Positions 52,201-62,885 of a DNA stretch of 64,000 nt are shown piece after piece (position 1 is the first letter of the stretch; each line of letters begins with the position of its first letter). The notes beneath the pieces are model-generated. The model ran no database searches and was not told the DNA's origin. It saw only the letters and a list, made by a program, of their open reading frames with translations. The position numbers and the translations under genes were made by a program. Source of the stretch: Holacanthus passer (lineage: Eukaryota; Chordata; Actinopteri; Pomacanthidae); the NCBI GenBank assembly GCA_025331565.1, contig JAFREQ010000009.1, positions 8,669,501 to 8,733,500 of the forward strand. The letters are read 5' to 3'.

Positions 52201-52916
52201 AACTAAATTTAAGATTGTTGAGATACCACCGCAAGGTAGTGGATGTTCCACAGCTTTCAGTCATATCAAATGATCTTCATCAGCAGTGAAATTTGCCCAG
52301 TTGTGGTGGAATTGAACTGAAGTTAGATATTATTCGTGATTTTACACAACAGTTGAGAAAACAATGTTCTTTTAGTTATCACATGTTCCTCATCTATTAA
52401 CAACATGGTGTTTCCTCTGGTGCCACCATCAAGTCAAACTTTACATTTTCACCCCTGTAGTGGTCACAATACAATAATTTCCTGTGCATAATGACAATTA
52501 CAGCCTTACAGGACTGCTGCCGTAACTAAGACTTGTTGTTGTATTAGCTTATCAAATATTTCCTGCATCAATGATGTTAACAAACACTCGAGGCTGTAGT
52601 GTGGAAAAACAACATGGAGGAGTGATATTGCCCCCCCGCCTGTGGACACGTTCATCAATTCAGATCCGTCCACCACTGTGTCTGGATGTGAAGACCGAAC
52701 CGGCGGCTGATAACCTTTGTGTCGTGTTCACTGACCTCCTAATCTGAGGAATGTATAAATGATATGTAAGTGGTTCACAAAGTTCATCAGCAGGCTTCGA
52801 CAACAGCCTGTTACAGTGAACATTACATATCCAGATCACAGACAAACATGCTAACGGAAGCATATAGACAGTGAGACTGTATCCTAACTTTACATGACCT
52901 TAGGGCAGTGTAGTAT

Positions 52917-53310
52917 AATAAAGGCATTTTGGGACATACATTTATTCACTTTCTTGCTGAGAGTTAGATAATAAAATTACTGCCCTTGTGTCTGTATGGC
53001 AAACATGAACTTACGGAGCAGCCGGTTAGCTCAGCTTAGCACCAAGACATGTGGGGTCATGTGTTTCTGGTTCTGTCACATAAACTAAATGCAAAACTGC
53101 AACTTGGCATTTTTACTTGTTGGTTTTTGTATGAATGTGAATGTCAGTGAGTTTTATCTGTGCTGTTGGGCTTTTGTTATCAATTTGTTACCTCCAAACA
53201 GAGCCAGGCTAACTCTTTCCATCAGTTTCCAGTCTTTGTGCTAAGCTAAGCTAACTGGCTGCTTGTGGTAGCTTCATTAAAATAATAAATATGCTTATTC
53301 CCCAAATGTC
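52917..53310. mobile_element. GCTAAGC inverted-repeat element (near full length)
   Basis: Arms at 53018-53047 and 53234-53263 are inverted repeats that match at 27 of 30 positions (GCAGCCGGTTAGCTCAGCTT on the left). The outer ends CATTTTGGGACATAC and TTCCCCAAATGTC are also roughly complementary. This is a widespread percomorph foldback/MITE repeat. Confidence 0.7.
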
Positions 53311-53929
53311 TAACGGCTCCAGTGAAGTTAAAACATGTAAACAGAGACAACGTATTCAGTTGACCGCCAGCTTCACATAAAACCCCTGTATTGTCTAACG
53401 GTACTGAATTTTGACACGAAAGTACATTTTGTTGATAAAACATTTGCACTTTTTGTATTTCTCTTTGTATTTAAGCAACGTATATGAACACTTCCACTCC
53501 TGCAAACAATATTAATTCAGCAGGGAAGGCTGGCTGCAGTCATCTTGTTTTTCAGTGACTCCAAAAGATGGAGATGACTGGACTCATGCAGGAAGTGCTC
53601 ATTGTCATGTGTCGCCCTGCTTGAGCAACACCATCCAGTCACACACGAGCTGCTGAGGATGCAGTCTGCTGTCTGATTTCTGCAAATGCAAGGACGTTAT
53701 GTATTTATAACCCAACTTATGTTATGTTGACTTCACCGCAGAGCTGCACCAAGATGGAACATCATGTCTCCTGCATGTGACAGCATGAAGACATGATGCA
53801 TTGGACAGATGGAGATGAATCACGTCACATATTGTTTAATGTTTGCATGTTGCTATGAGACTTGTATTATTTAATTAATTTACTTTTTCTAGATTTTTCT
53901 TAAATCTAGATTTAAGCAGCCAGGGGTAG

Positions 53930-54130
53930 TTAACACTTACGTGTCTAGTTTTAAGGGCAGTTTTGTGCCAGGCTAACTGTTTCCCCCTATTTCCAGTCTT
54001 TATGCTAAGCTAAGTTAACCGGCCGCTGGCTCCAAGTCATTTAACTCTAGACAAGAAGGTTAATAGTTCTCTGAATGTCAAATCTTTGCTTTATGTTGGA
54101 AAATATATTTCTCAGAAGATACAATTGCCC
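53930..54130. repeat. Half copy of the GCTAAGC element
   Basis: CCAGGCTAACTGTTTCCCCC and CAGTCTTTATGCTAAGCTAA match the right half of the element at 52917-53310. It lies about 620 bp downstream of that copy in the same orientation. Confidence 0.6.
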
Positions 54131-54219
54131 AGCTGAATAAATAAAATTGGAAAATAAATAATTGAAGTGGGTCTGGACTTGTCTGTGCACCAGTATTTTC
54201 ATTCTCTTTTGTTCAGACG

Positions 54220-54480
54220 GTGGCGAAAGAGGGACTCAAATACTTTACTTAAGCAAAAAAACAAAACAAAAAAACACAGGGGTACTGTAAAGAATCAATT
54301 TAAATTCAGTCATAATGTAAAATAGCTCCTGCTGTCATAGTTTGTTTATTGATCATATGTTGACCTGAAAAGTACAAAGTAGCCCAAAGTAAAAAATATT
54401 CAAGTGATGTAAAGTACCTCAAAATTGTACTTCATGAGTGTACTTGGTTCATATTCTACAACTGATGTCACAAATAAGCA
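54220..54480. repeat. Partial copy of the repeat seen at 10700-11250
   Basis: CTCAAATACTTTACTTAAGC at the left, then TTATTGATCATATGTTGACC, and TACCTCAAAATTGTACTTCA at the right. This is the terminal part of the common percomorph repeat, with an internal deletion. Confidence 0.55.
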
Positions 54481-55239
54481 GCATTCGGAGCTCCAAAAAT
54501 AAAAGGTTGTGGTCTAAATGTACAAACAAACGTGCCAGTTCAGAGTTTCATAGTCTTATCAATCACATGAGCATTGACCATGATTAACTCAGCTTTGTGC
54601 CAGCAGTTCCTGGAAGTCCTGATATCTGTAGCCTCCCACACCTTTGATGGTGTAAACATTGGCCATCAATGATATGATACACCTCATGTATCCTGGGACA
54701 GTTTATCAAATGTTAAAAACAAATATACTTTCATCTGGGTGTTCCCCAGCACTCGGATTGAACAGCAAACGTGGGGAGGATTACTTTAATTTCACAGACA
54801 GAAAACAAACAGATAATGGGTCACTGGACACTGACACATATTTTTCAGAGTATTTTTCAGCAACATGTTGGAGGTAAATCTTAAGTTTAAAGCGCTGTTG
54901 TTGGTTGAAAACTCCACACAGCCCTCAGGATTTTGTTTGTTTGTGTAAGAAGATAAACAAAAATACAATAAATATCATATTGGACTCAAGTCAATCTGGA
55001 GAAAGATTCCCAATTTTTGCAGATCTCTTTCTGTGTCCGACAAGAAATGTTAATTACAGTCATTTCATCCAGGGCTTTTGGCTTATAGGGGCCTCCTTGA
55101 CCCCTGCAGACCCTGGACCTGTGCTCAGTAGGCCTGTTCAGTAATCACGTCCATGTCAGCCACCAAGGAGGCCATGAACTGAATGATGTTGACCTACAGT
55201 TTCTTACATACTTGTTCGTTGTGAAATGTTTCAGTACGC

Positions 55240-55620
55240 CACAGTCCTGAAACTATTCATGCTCAGCGCTTTTACATTCACATAAGATACCAGGTTACTT
55301 AAAGAAACCAGGTGATCAGGGACAACACGCTTACATGCACTGTAGTAACCTGGCTTCTGTAAATCCACATATACATACACACAATGTGCATTTCATTTAT
55401 GGACTGTCAAATGTTCACTGGTGGAAACCGACTTAATCACAGTATCTACGGTGAATTAAATGGCAATACATTCACTGTCTGAAGTCTTTCTCATGCACAT
55501 GCATAGATGTAAAACCCTGGTCACGCATCTATAGGGCCGAGAAGATTCTTCAGAAGAAATCAAGCCGGGAAAATCAGGTTACTTTGATCCCGGAAACCAA
55601 ACTGGCCCTGTGTCAAATTC
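55240..55620. repeat. Possible MITE with GTAACCTGG-type ends
   Basis: ACCAGGTTACTT at 55291 faces AGTAACCTGGCTT at 55343 as an inverted pair, and ATCAGGTTACTTTGATCCCG occurs again at 55573. Borders are not clear. It lies about 400 bp upstream of the ctsl promoter. Confidence 0.4.
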
Positions 55621-55957
55621 CACCAGTACATTAGCTGCAATTAGACATTTCCCTCCCTCCTTTGTTATCTCTGCATTTCTAATAACAAATGGCCAATTCC
55701 AAATAATATCCAGTGACAGTCTCATTAGGGACTTTATAAAGTGTATGTGTAAGTGTTTTTGCTTTAGATCTATCTTCACTTGACCTGTCTTTTTATCAGC
55801 TGAGCAGCATTGTAAGCCACTAAGAACATCTTAACACACATGAAACAAGCTCGAACAAACAACACTGGGTTAATAAAATAGCCCCTTTTCTTCACTGCTG
55901 GAGCTGCAACAATCCTGCACAAAAAAGACACAATGTCCTGTTTTCAGAAGGAGGGAA

Positions 55958-55964
55958 TCACGTG
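55958..55964 (+). promoter_or_regulatory. E-box of CLEAR type upstream of ctsl
   Basis: TCACGTG, palindromic core CACGTG at 55959-55964, about 140 bp before the inferred start site. CLEAR elements (consensus GTCACGTGAC) recruit TFEB/TFE3 to lysosomal genes. The position upstream of a lysosomal protease makes the match meaningful, but flanks are imperfect on the right side. Confidence 0.5.
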
Positions 55965-56021
55965 CTCGACGATGGCGTCATGCATCGGGGTGGGGTATCG
56001 GTGTGATAAACAAGGAGCGGA

Positions 56022-56026
56022 CCAAT
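56022..56026 (+). promoter_or_regulatory. CCAAT box of ctsl promoter
   Basis: GGACCAATCAGAG, a full NF-Y type CCAAT context, about 45 bp upstream of the TATA box and 75 bp upstream of the inferred start. The surrounding 55.95-56.07 kb is locally GC-rich compared with neighbours. Confidence 0.6.
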
Positions 56027-56069
56027 CAGAGCGCCCGGTGGGAGGGATCTTACGCTGCCCGTCGGGCCT

Positions 56070-56076
56070 TTATAAA
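56070..56076 (+). promoter_or_regulatory. TATA box of ctsl
   Basis: TTATAAA within GCCTTTATAAACTTTG, about 30 bp before the expected transcription start near 56100. It has the right distance to the CCAAT box and to the first splice donor at 56143. Confidence 0.65.
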
Positions 56077-56099
56077 CTTTGTGGACCTCGACTGAAGGG

Positions 56100-56142
56100 A
56101 CATATCTTATCCTCCTTCATCTTCATCAGTAAAGAATAAACA
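56100..56142 (+). other. ctsl: ctsl exon 1, non-coding (start approximate)
   Basis: Short 5' UTR exon inferred from the TATA box and from a strong donor, CA|GTAAGT at 56143. It joins an acceptor TTTTCTAG ending at 57108, 12 nt before the ATG. A non-coding first exon is the usual layout of vertebrate cathepsin L genes. The 5' end is a guess within some tens of bases. Confidence 0.6.
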
Positions 56143-57108
56143 GTAAGTCTGGCTATTTTTCCTTCTACTTGTTTTCTAATATCAAAATATGCAAACGTGA
56201 CACAAAAATTCAGTGTTCAGTGATATTAATGATTAATTTGTGTTTCTTCGGGATTTTTTTCGGGTATTTTGAGACAGAACATTCCAGCGTCCGTTTGAAA
56301 AAAAGCTCAATTTAATATAATGTCTCTTTTGTATTTATTTGTTGAATCAAAAATGCCTATATTGTGTAATCATCCGTCAGCTTTAGCCATCTTGTTTCAT
56401 TCGGCTGCCTTTGTCTTCAATCCCACAGCTGAAAGCAGCCATTGCTATCCTCTTTTCCTCGGATTGAATTAAGACAGAAACGACATCCCCTAATACCGGA
56501 TCCGGCTAAAAACATCTCTATGTGGAAGCTACCGGTTAAAGTTTTGGTTTTCTTTTCGTTTTCCTGGTCACAGTTTCGATGTCCTAGTCCAGATCCAGGT
56601 TTCCTTTTCCGCCGCAGCAGATCTCGTGACTGTGGACAAAACAAAAACAGGCTCGGTTTATTGTTGGGATGTGGTTTCAAGTTTCTTGCACGAAAACAGG
56701 CCGCAAACAATCGACACGTCTCCTTTTTAAGCAAACAGTCAATATAATATAACTATCACTGTGATCTGGTCTTATTTATCTCTTTGTGGCCTCACGTATT
56801 TGTTGAGGCTGAGCAGTGAGGAAATGACTGTAGTGTCGGGAAAGTGAGCTTCAATGCGGATCTATTTCTTTATGCATCATGGGAGTGAATCAGCTGTATT
56901 ACAGGATCTGATTGCTTTACAAGTATCACGATGGGGAAACATGTGAGAGGGAATTTAGGTCTAAACTTACATCACTTATTCCTGATAAATGACGTGTTTT
57001 TGTCATAGAGTCTGTTTGCCTTGATCAGGACTCACAGGCCTCTTATCAATGATCAACCTGCTTCTTTGGAAATGCTCCTGACTGTTTTGTCCTCCTGTTG
57101 TTTTCTAG
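56143..57108 (+). other. ctsl intron 1
   Basis: 966 bp between the non-coding exon and the start-codon exon. I see no repeat in it. Overlapping open frames on both strands at 56417-56747 look like chance. Confidence 0.5.
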
Positions 57109-57120
57109 TAGGAAGCTATA

Positions 57121-57243
57121 ATGCTGCCTCTAGCGGTGTTGGCCGTGTGTCTGTCTGCAGCCCTCTCGGCCCCCAGCCTGGACCCACAGCTGGATGACCA
57201 CTGGGACCTGTGGAAGAGCTGGCACACAAAGAGATATCATGAG
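57121..57243 (+). CDS. ctsl: ctsl exon 2: signal peptide and start of propeptide
   Basis: The ATG at 57121 is the first in the spliced transcript and begins a hydrophobic signal peptide. The rest, DPQLDDHWDLWKSWHTKRYH, is the first propeptide helix. The exon begins at 57109 with 12 nt of UTR. Donor GTGATG. Confidence 0.95.
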
Positions 57244-60200
57244 GTGATGTTTTTTTTTTTATTTCTTTCTGGCAAGCTGTTCCAGTCTGTCAAGTTTAAA
57301 AGAAAAAGTTTTAATGGTGGTTGTTTTTTGCAGAAGGAGGAAGGCTGGAGGAGAATGGTGTGGGAAAAGAACTTGAAGAAGATCGAGCTGCACAACCTGG
57401 AGCACTCCATGGGCAAACACTCCTACAGCCTGGGCATGAACCACTTTGGAGACATGGTGAGACAGCAGTTTCAACACACTGACCCATATCTCACTTGGAA
57501 ACATGTGTCAGGGTAATAAAACACTTTATATGAATATACATAAATCCCAAAAATCTGAGTAATCTTGGTGTCTGGCATAGGCAGACGAAAAATAAGAACA
57601 TGTAGCACAGTGTTACACATAAAATGGGAGAATGAAACAGGATAAAAACACTAATGTTTGTGAGAATAATTGCTAAACAATGTTACATTTGCACTGAATT
57701 GTAAATCCAGCTTAGATTAGCTAAAACCATTGGTAGCTAAAAGGGAGACAAGTATAATCATACACCACAGCTGCTCATTAACTTCTGTCTTCTTGTTAGA
57801 TCATGTGGTAGTTTAATTCACATTGTCATCATCGTTTAACCACTGAACTTTGTCTTTCCACAGACTCACGAGGAGTTCAGGCAGATCATGAATGGCTACA
57901 AGCGCAAAGCAGAGAGGAAGTTCAAGGGGTCCCTGTTCATGGAGCCCAACTTCTTGGAGGCCCCACGTTCTGTGGACTGGAGAGATAATGGCTACGTCAC
58001 TCCTGTTAAGGACCAGGTAATGACAGTCTCTTGTTGCCTCTGGGCTCTCTGTCACAACCACGCCTGGTGAGCTATCAAGGTGTGGTTAAACGTGTTTTAA
58101 TCTCCTGGAAGGAATCTTAAGATATATTGCAGGAAATACTTAGCAGTCACATTGTAGAAAGAAGGTGTTGATGAGGATTTTGGATGTTTATTGATTACTT
58201 TTTTGTCCTTTTGTGCTGTTGCGTAAATGTCTCATAAGGACAAATCCAGACCTATGGTAATTTGCATGAGCCTTTGTAAATAACTAGCATGTCAAATAGA
58301 TCTCTCAAATGGACTTTAATCAAAATGAGTGTCCATCTCTGTAAAGCCAGTGATTTTTCTTAAACACAGCTGTTGATGTTCGAGTGACCGGCTCGCTGGT
58401 GTCAAACACTGACCATTACCACAAGCTCTTATTTTAATAGCTATGTTAGCATCACAGGAGATCCAGAGGCTTGACCTAATGTCAGCTGTTGAAGAAACTT
58501 GGTAAACAAGATTACACAATGCTCAATTTGGAGCAGTTGTATCATTGCAGATTTGAAGCACCAAGGGTACTTTGTCCACCGAAGTAAATGTTTTGCTTGA
58601 ATAGACAGATAAGATGGCCGCTTGCAGGTTGTTTTTGTTATCTGTGTGCTGCACACACACACATTCCCCCTCCCACCCCCATGGCATGCTGTACATTAAC
58701 ACCCTGTAAGCTGAAGCCGGTCCAACCAGCTGACAGCCAACTAGGCCAGGGTGGAGCAAACACTGTGGTATACGTTAGTTCAAAGTGCTGGAGTCCAATA
58801 TAATTCTATTTGTAGAAGCAAATTGCTTTCCAGAGTGAGGGAGATGAAGTGCAATAACAAGATACAAGATGCCATAAGCACAACATGAATAATGGACTTA
58901 GGAAACAATATTGAGACACAAAGACATAAAACTTGATCGATAAGTCGCTAAAAGAGCAAAATATAAGACTAAAAAGACGACAGGAAGAGAGAAAGGAGGG
59001 TGCCAACATAATTCTGCATTGACAGGACAAAGAGCCATTATGCAAACAGCAAAACTACTTTTAGTCTGTCCAGAATTTGATGGTGTAGGATGTGCTTGAA
59101 AACAGATCGGACCTAAAATACAAATAGCAATAACTGCAATTAAATGGCCGAAATCAGAAGAATATGCTGCATTCTAAATAATAAACTTTTACAGGGCACA
59201 TTTAGTTCTGTACAGCTTAAGTTGTTCAAATGTACTTCATTATGGCAAAGGTGCAGTGGTAGTTTGAGTTAATGATCCTTGAAGAAACACAAACTGAACT
59301 TCTTCTTCTTCTTCATCAGTCTAACACAACCCTCCACCCTCTCTCTGTCTCTCAGGGTCAGTGTGGCTCTTGCTGGGCCTTCAGCACCACCGGAGCTCTG
59401 GAGGGTCAGCACTTCAGGAAGACCGGCAAACTGGTGTCACTGAGCGAGCAGAACCTGGTGGACTGTTCCAGACCGGAGGGCAACGAGGGCTGCAACGGAG
59501 GTCTGATGGACCAGGCCTTCCAGTACATCAAGGACAACCAGGGCCTGGACTCTGAGGACGCTTATCCTTACCTGGGGACAGTACGTATCTCATGGGAGGA
59601 GGAAAGGGGAAAATGACTAGAAAATCAAACATTAAAGGCCTTAATTGGACTTGAATTAACAAGTTTTTTTCATTCCTGATTCCTTTATTGATTATTTAGT
59701 GGTTGATTTAAAAAATATCAGAAAACCTAGAGCACAAGGCGACATCTTTACAGTAATCAAATGTTTTGCTTGAAACGCAATTGCTTATCAGTATAGTAAG
59801 TTATAGCTAATCCTTTATTGATCACATAATTGTTGAATCCATTAATCTTTGCAGTTCCTCATGAAACCGTTCTGCAGCGTTTCAATGGGGGGGGAAAGCA
59901 GATGCATTTTGGTAGTTCTGAAAGAAACTAAACATACTTCACTGTTGACCAAAAACCTTTCATTGATCTTCTTAAAGCCATTTCTACAGGACATGATGAT
60001 TTGAATATTTTGGATTCAGAGATCCGTGTTGGCGTCAGGACATCCTGCTCATCCTCTTCTTTTTCTCGTTCTCTTTCCAGGATGACCAGCCGTGTCACTA
60101 CGACCCCAATTACAACTCTGCCAACGACACCGGCTTCGTCGACATCCCCTCCGGCAAGGAGCACGCTCTGATGAAGGCCGTGGCCTCCGTGGGACCAGTC

Positions 60201-60993
60201 TCAGTAGCCATCGACGCTGGTCACGAGTCCTTCCAGTTTTATCAATCAGGTCAGTTCTTGGTTTAGTGAAGAAATGCAGCAGACACATTTTTTGTTAGTA
60301 TCCGCCACTTGTTTTTAACATGGTTTATATGTAACTGAGTGGACGTTTTCGGGGTGTTTTTAGGAATCTACTATGAGAAGGAGTGCAGCAGTGAGGAGCT
60401 GGACCACGGTGTGCTGGTGGTGGGTTATGGCTACCAGGGAGAAGATGTGGATGGAAAGAAATACTGGATCGTAAAGAACAGGTCAGTGGTGAAAGTTGAA
60501 CTTTGCTATTTGGGCTCAAAGAATTTTTCCTGCCCAGTCTCCAGTGTTTTGTGGAGGTTTAGTGCTACTTGAAAAGCCTATAGTCATATTTTCAGTAGTG
60601 TTTAGTTTTTGAAATATTTCTAAGGCATTTTCAAGTCCTATTGTGACTTATGAGTTTCCTGATGGACAGATAGCTTTACTTGTATCTTCGCTAACTGCTG
60701 CTAATTATAATGTTAGCTGTGGCCTTTTTATTTGACTCTCCCAGCCACTCTGGGCCTGAATGCCTCCTACCAGAGCTTTTTATTGACATTCTCTAAAGCT
60801 GCAGATACTCTGATCATAACTGTAAAACAATGGGAATTCAACTCTGTCAAACTCATTTCCTGACCTTGTGCTTGTCCTCTTGTCTTCTTGCAGCTGGAGT
60901 GAAAAGTGGGGAGACAAAGGCTACATCTACATGGCTAAAGACAGAAAGAACCACTGTGGAATCGCCACAGCGGCCAGTTATCCTCTGGTCTAA
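57121..60993 (+). CDS. ctsl: Cathepsin L, lysosomal cysteine protease (7 coding exons)
   Basis: Papain-family (C1A) endopeptidase of lysosomes, made as a preproenzyme. Coding exons 57121-57243, 57334-57456, 57864-58016, 59356-59580, 60081-60249, 60364-60481 and 60894-60993 join into 336 codons plus TAA. Residues 1-17 are a signal peptide (MLPLAVLAVCLSAALSA). The propeptide carries the ERFNIN-type pattern, with Trp in place of Phe (E-x3-R-x3-W-x2-N-x3-I-x3-N), and a GNFD-type GMNHFGD. The mature enzyme should begin near Ala115 (APRSVDW). The catalytic triad is intact: Cys139 (GQCGSCWAF), His279 (LDHGVLVVGYG) and Asn303 (VKNSW), with the oxyanion Gln at 133. A glycosylation sequon NDT is at 223. 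Human CTSL is 333 residues. Teleosts have several cathepsin L paralogues, so which one this is needs a tree; K, S and V are less likely given the sequence and the dapk1 linkage. Confidence 0.96.
57334..57456 (+). CDS. ctsl: ctsl exon 3: propeptide inhibitor helix
   Basis: Residues 42-82, KEEGWRRMVWEKNLKKIELH to FGDM. It holds the ERFNIN-like helix and the GNFD motif, which keep the zymogen folded and inactive. Acceptor TTTGCAG, donor GTGAGA. The 90-bp intron before it is the shortest in the window. Confidence 0.95.
57864..58016 (+). CDS. ctsl: ctsl exon 4: propeptide end and mature N-terminus
   Basis: Residues 83-133: THEEFRQIMNGYKRK, then the maturation junction at about FLEAPRSVDWR, then VTPVKDQ. 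Gln133 is the oxyanion-hole glutamine. Acceptor TTCCACAG, donor GTAATG. Confidence 0.95.
58017..59355 (+). other. ctsl intron 4
   Basis: 1.3 kb, the largest intron between ctsl coding exons. I see no gene or clear repeat. Confidence 0.5.
59356..59580 (+). CDS. ctsl: ctsl exon 5: catalytic cysteine
   Basis: Residues 134-208. GQCGSCWAFSTTGALEGQ has the nucleophile Cys139. SLSEQNLVDCS and GCNGGLMDQAFQYI are typical of the L subfamily, as is DSEDAYPY. Acceptor TCTCTCAG, donor GTACGT. Confidence 0.97.
59680..59850. repeat. Possible GCTGCAACTAATGATT repeat copy in ctsl intron 5
   Basis: TTTATTGATTATTTAGTGGT, TCAGAAAACCTAGAGCACAA, GCGACATCTT and a closing AATCCATTAATCTTTGCAGT fit the family order, but divergence is high. 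Confidence 0.4.
60081..60249 (+). CDS. ctsl: ctsl exon 6
   Basis: Residues 209-264, with Gly265 split. It includes the NDT glycosylation sequon, FVDIPSGKEHALMKAVASVG and PVSVAIDAGHESFQFY of the substrate-binding right domain. Acceptor TTTCCAG, donor GTCAGT. Confidence 0.96.
60364..60481 (+). CDS. ctsl: ctsl exon 7: catalytic histidine and asparagine
   Basis: Residues 266-303, with split Gly265 and Ser304. LDHGVLVVGYG has His279; DGKKYWIVKN ends with catalytic Asn303. Acceptor TTTTTAG, donor GTCAGT. Confidence 0.96.
60894..60993 (+). CDS. ctsl: ctsl exon 8: C-terminus
   Basis: Residues 305-336, completing Ser304: WSEKWGDKGYIYMAKDRKNH, then CGIATAASYPLV and the stop TAA at 60991-60993. The ending ASYPLV is close to mammalian ASYPTV. 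Acceptor CTTGCAG. Confidence 0.96.
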
Positions 60994-61325
60994 CGTTTGC
61001 ACAGCTCCACTTTGTAGCACCAGAGTGTTTTTATTGCAATAGTTTGGCTGAAGATGAGAGGCAAGGCTTCGGTCAGAGCGACACATTGACAGGAGATTCT
61101 GCGATGTTCTGTGAGGAGAAACACTGATGTTTTTAGGGAAATGGCGCCATTTTGTTTTGGCTATTTTTATGCCACTTTATTAAAAGATTTTAGTTTAGTG
61201 TTTTATTCTTTGTAAATATGTGTATGCTGGTTGGTGAGTGATACGTTAACACTTGCTTCGGTCATTGTAAATGATTTTTTCTACTTTTACTGTGATCAAT
61301 TAAAGTTGTGGAACACTAGTTTGAG
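60994..61325 (+). other. ctsl: ctsl 3' UTR
   Basis: About 330 bp from the stop codon to a likely cleavage site 15-20 bp beyond the ATTAAA at 61299-61304. Downstream is a GT-rich stretch. The end is estimated. Confidence 0.6.
61299..61304 (+). terminator. ctsl polyadenylation signal (ATTAAA)
   Basis: ATTAAA, the commonest variant hexamer, in GATCAATTAAAGTTG. TTGTGG and TTTGAGTCTGG follow as GT-rich downstream sequence. It is the only good signal soon after the stop codon. Confidence 0.6.
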
Positions 61326-62029
61326 TCTGGAGTATCTGTGATCGCTTAATATCTGGTTTTATTTGTTTTCATTTATTGTCACCCATGAAAACCACGTATC
61401 TCCAAAATGTCAACTTTACATGAGCTAAGAAAAAATGCTTTATGTTCAGCTCTGTGTATTTTTCGGGCAGTTTAAAGGGTTTTTACCTGTAGTTGGGAGA
61501 TTTTTCTTTCGATGCTTAAAGCAATATTTCAGTTGAACAGAAATTTTCAAAATGACACTGTACACATAAAATACTGTAGTGGAGCCATTTTATTTCTATT
61601 TCTTCCTCAGATATAGCCACTAACAGACTGATGAAGGGCATTTAAGATTAATCTTGTTTCTCAAAACCTTTCATCAACAAATTCAGGCATCGGTGGCACT
61701 GCGAATTTTCAGCTGTCAAAAAATAGGGTTGGTCAATCTTGTGACAAATACAACTTTTGGTATTCAGACTAAATGAGGCTTCATCTCTCTCTGATGTTAA
61801 TCCCTCATGCTGTTTGACATATAGAGCAAAGGCTGAGTCATATGATCTCATGTAAAAGCAGCTGTGCTCCCTGACGTCTGGCACTGAGATCTTAGAGGAT
61901 TACTGATTCTTCAACAATGGGCTCAATTCATTAGAAAACAGAGTCACCACTTAACTGGAGGGAAACAGGAAACCTCGAGTCATAAAGGTGTTAGGGCTGT
62001 GACTAATAATTACTTTTATTCAGTGGTGG

Positions 62030-62117
62030 AATGTTTTTTATGTTATTTATGTTATTGTTATTTATGATTCTATTTATGTTTTACACAGTGTCCCAACTTT
62101 TTTGGAATCAGGGTTGT
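62030..62117. mobile_element. Transposon end, same family as the intron 16 remnant
   Basis: ACACAGTGTCCCAACTTTTT followed by TGGAATCAGGGTTGTA at 62082-62117 matches the terminus of the fish element whose transposase remnant is in dapk1 intron 16. The preceding TTATGTTATTTATG repeats fit its subterminal AT-rich part. The assignment of both pieces to one family is from memory. Confidence 0.55.
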
Positions 62118-62236
62118 AATGTATTTTCTTCTGAAATGGGCCTTTCTGCATAAAAAGTACTTGTTATTTTAGGTCAGATGTGACCTGCTGACTGACCCAA
62201 ATCATAGTCTCAAACATTGCAGCTGTTTTAGCAGTA

Positions 62237-62238
<2 letters not shown>

Positions 62239-62287
<49 letters not shown>
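62239..62287. repeat. TG microsatellite
   Basis: About 24 uninterrupted TG units, 1 kb after the ctsl 3' end. Confidence 0.95.
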
Positions 62288-62288
<1 letters not shown>

Positions 62289-62774
62289 CTACTTACTTTA
62301 CCTCTGAGTTGAGTCCAGGCTGATATACGGAGCAAACAGTCAGAGCAGCTGGAGGAATGTGTTGTGCAACCTAAACACAAAAGGGACAGGAGCCAGAGGA
62401 GAGATTAACAGGACACTTCACCTAATGACAACAAAAATAAAATAGATTTTCTCACTTACCCTCGGTCGTGTCCAGCTATGCGGATAGTTATGGTTTTATG
62501 TTCCAAAGTTTTGAGATATCTGCTTCTGAAACTTCAGTCGCTGCTCCAAAACAACAGAGGTGAATGGAATTTCATTTAATGTGTTCACAGCAGTGAACAT
62601 TACAGACACACTGAGGTTGTCTCCTTCATTTATTTTGATTTTTGGGGGGGTTTTAGCAACTTTAAACTTCCGATTCCAGTAGTTTTAGACTTAGATTGAA
62701 ACATTAAATAATTTGTGGTTTCCATTAAGGCTGCTTGGGCTTTATGTATCAGTGTTTGCGCCACAACTACCGAT

Positions 62775-62885
62775 AAAACAAGGAAACAAAACAAGGAAAG
62801 AAGAGATGAAACAAGGAAAGAGGGAAGGAAAAAAGGAAACAAAAGTCACAGAAAAGAAATGAGGACACAAAAGAAGGAAAGACAG
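62775..62885. repeat. Purine-rich AAACAAGGAAAG-type tract
   Basis: Degenerate repeats of AAACAAGGAAAG and GGAAGGAAAAAAGGAAAC, almost pure A/G on the + strand. The unit decays to the right. No coding meaning; open frames across it on the minus strand are low-complexity. Confidence 0.6.

Larger units (their letters stand above)
49606..55957. other. Intergenic region between dapk1 and ctsl
   Basis: 6.4 kb without a supported gene. It holds several old repeats: a GCATGTTAGCAT-rich stretch (51840-52200), a near full-length GCTAAGC inverted-repeat element (52917-53310) and a half copy of it (53930-54130). A partial TACTTAAGTA-type element (54220-54480) and a GTAACCTGG-type element (55240-55620) follow. 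The first 2 kb shows nothing. Confidence 0.6.

Noticed and set aside
56417..56747. Overlapping open frames on both strands in ctsl intron 1
   Set aside because: They lie between the non-coding exon and the ATG exon, share no similarity with cathepsins and have no suitable splice signals.
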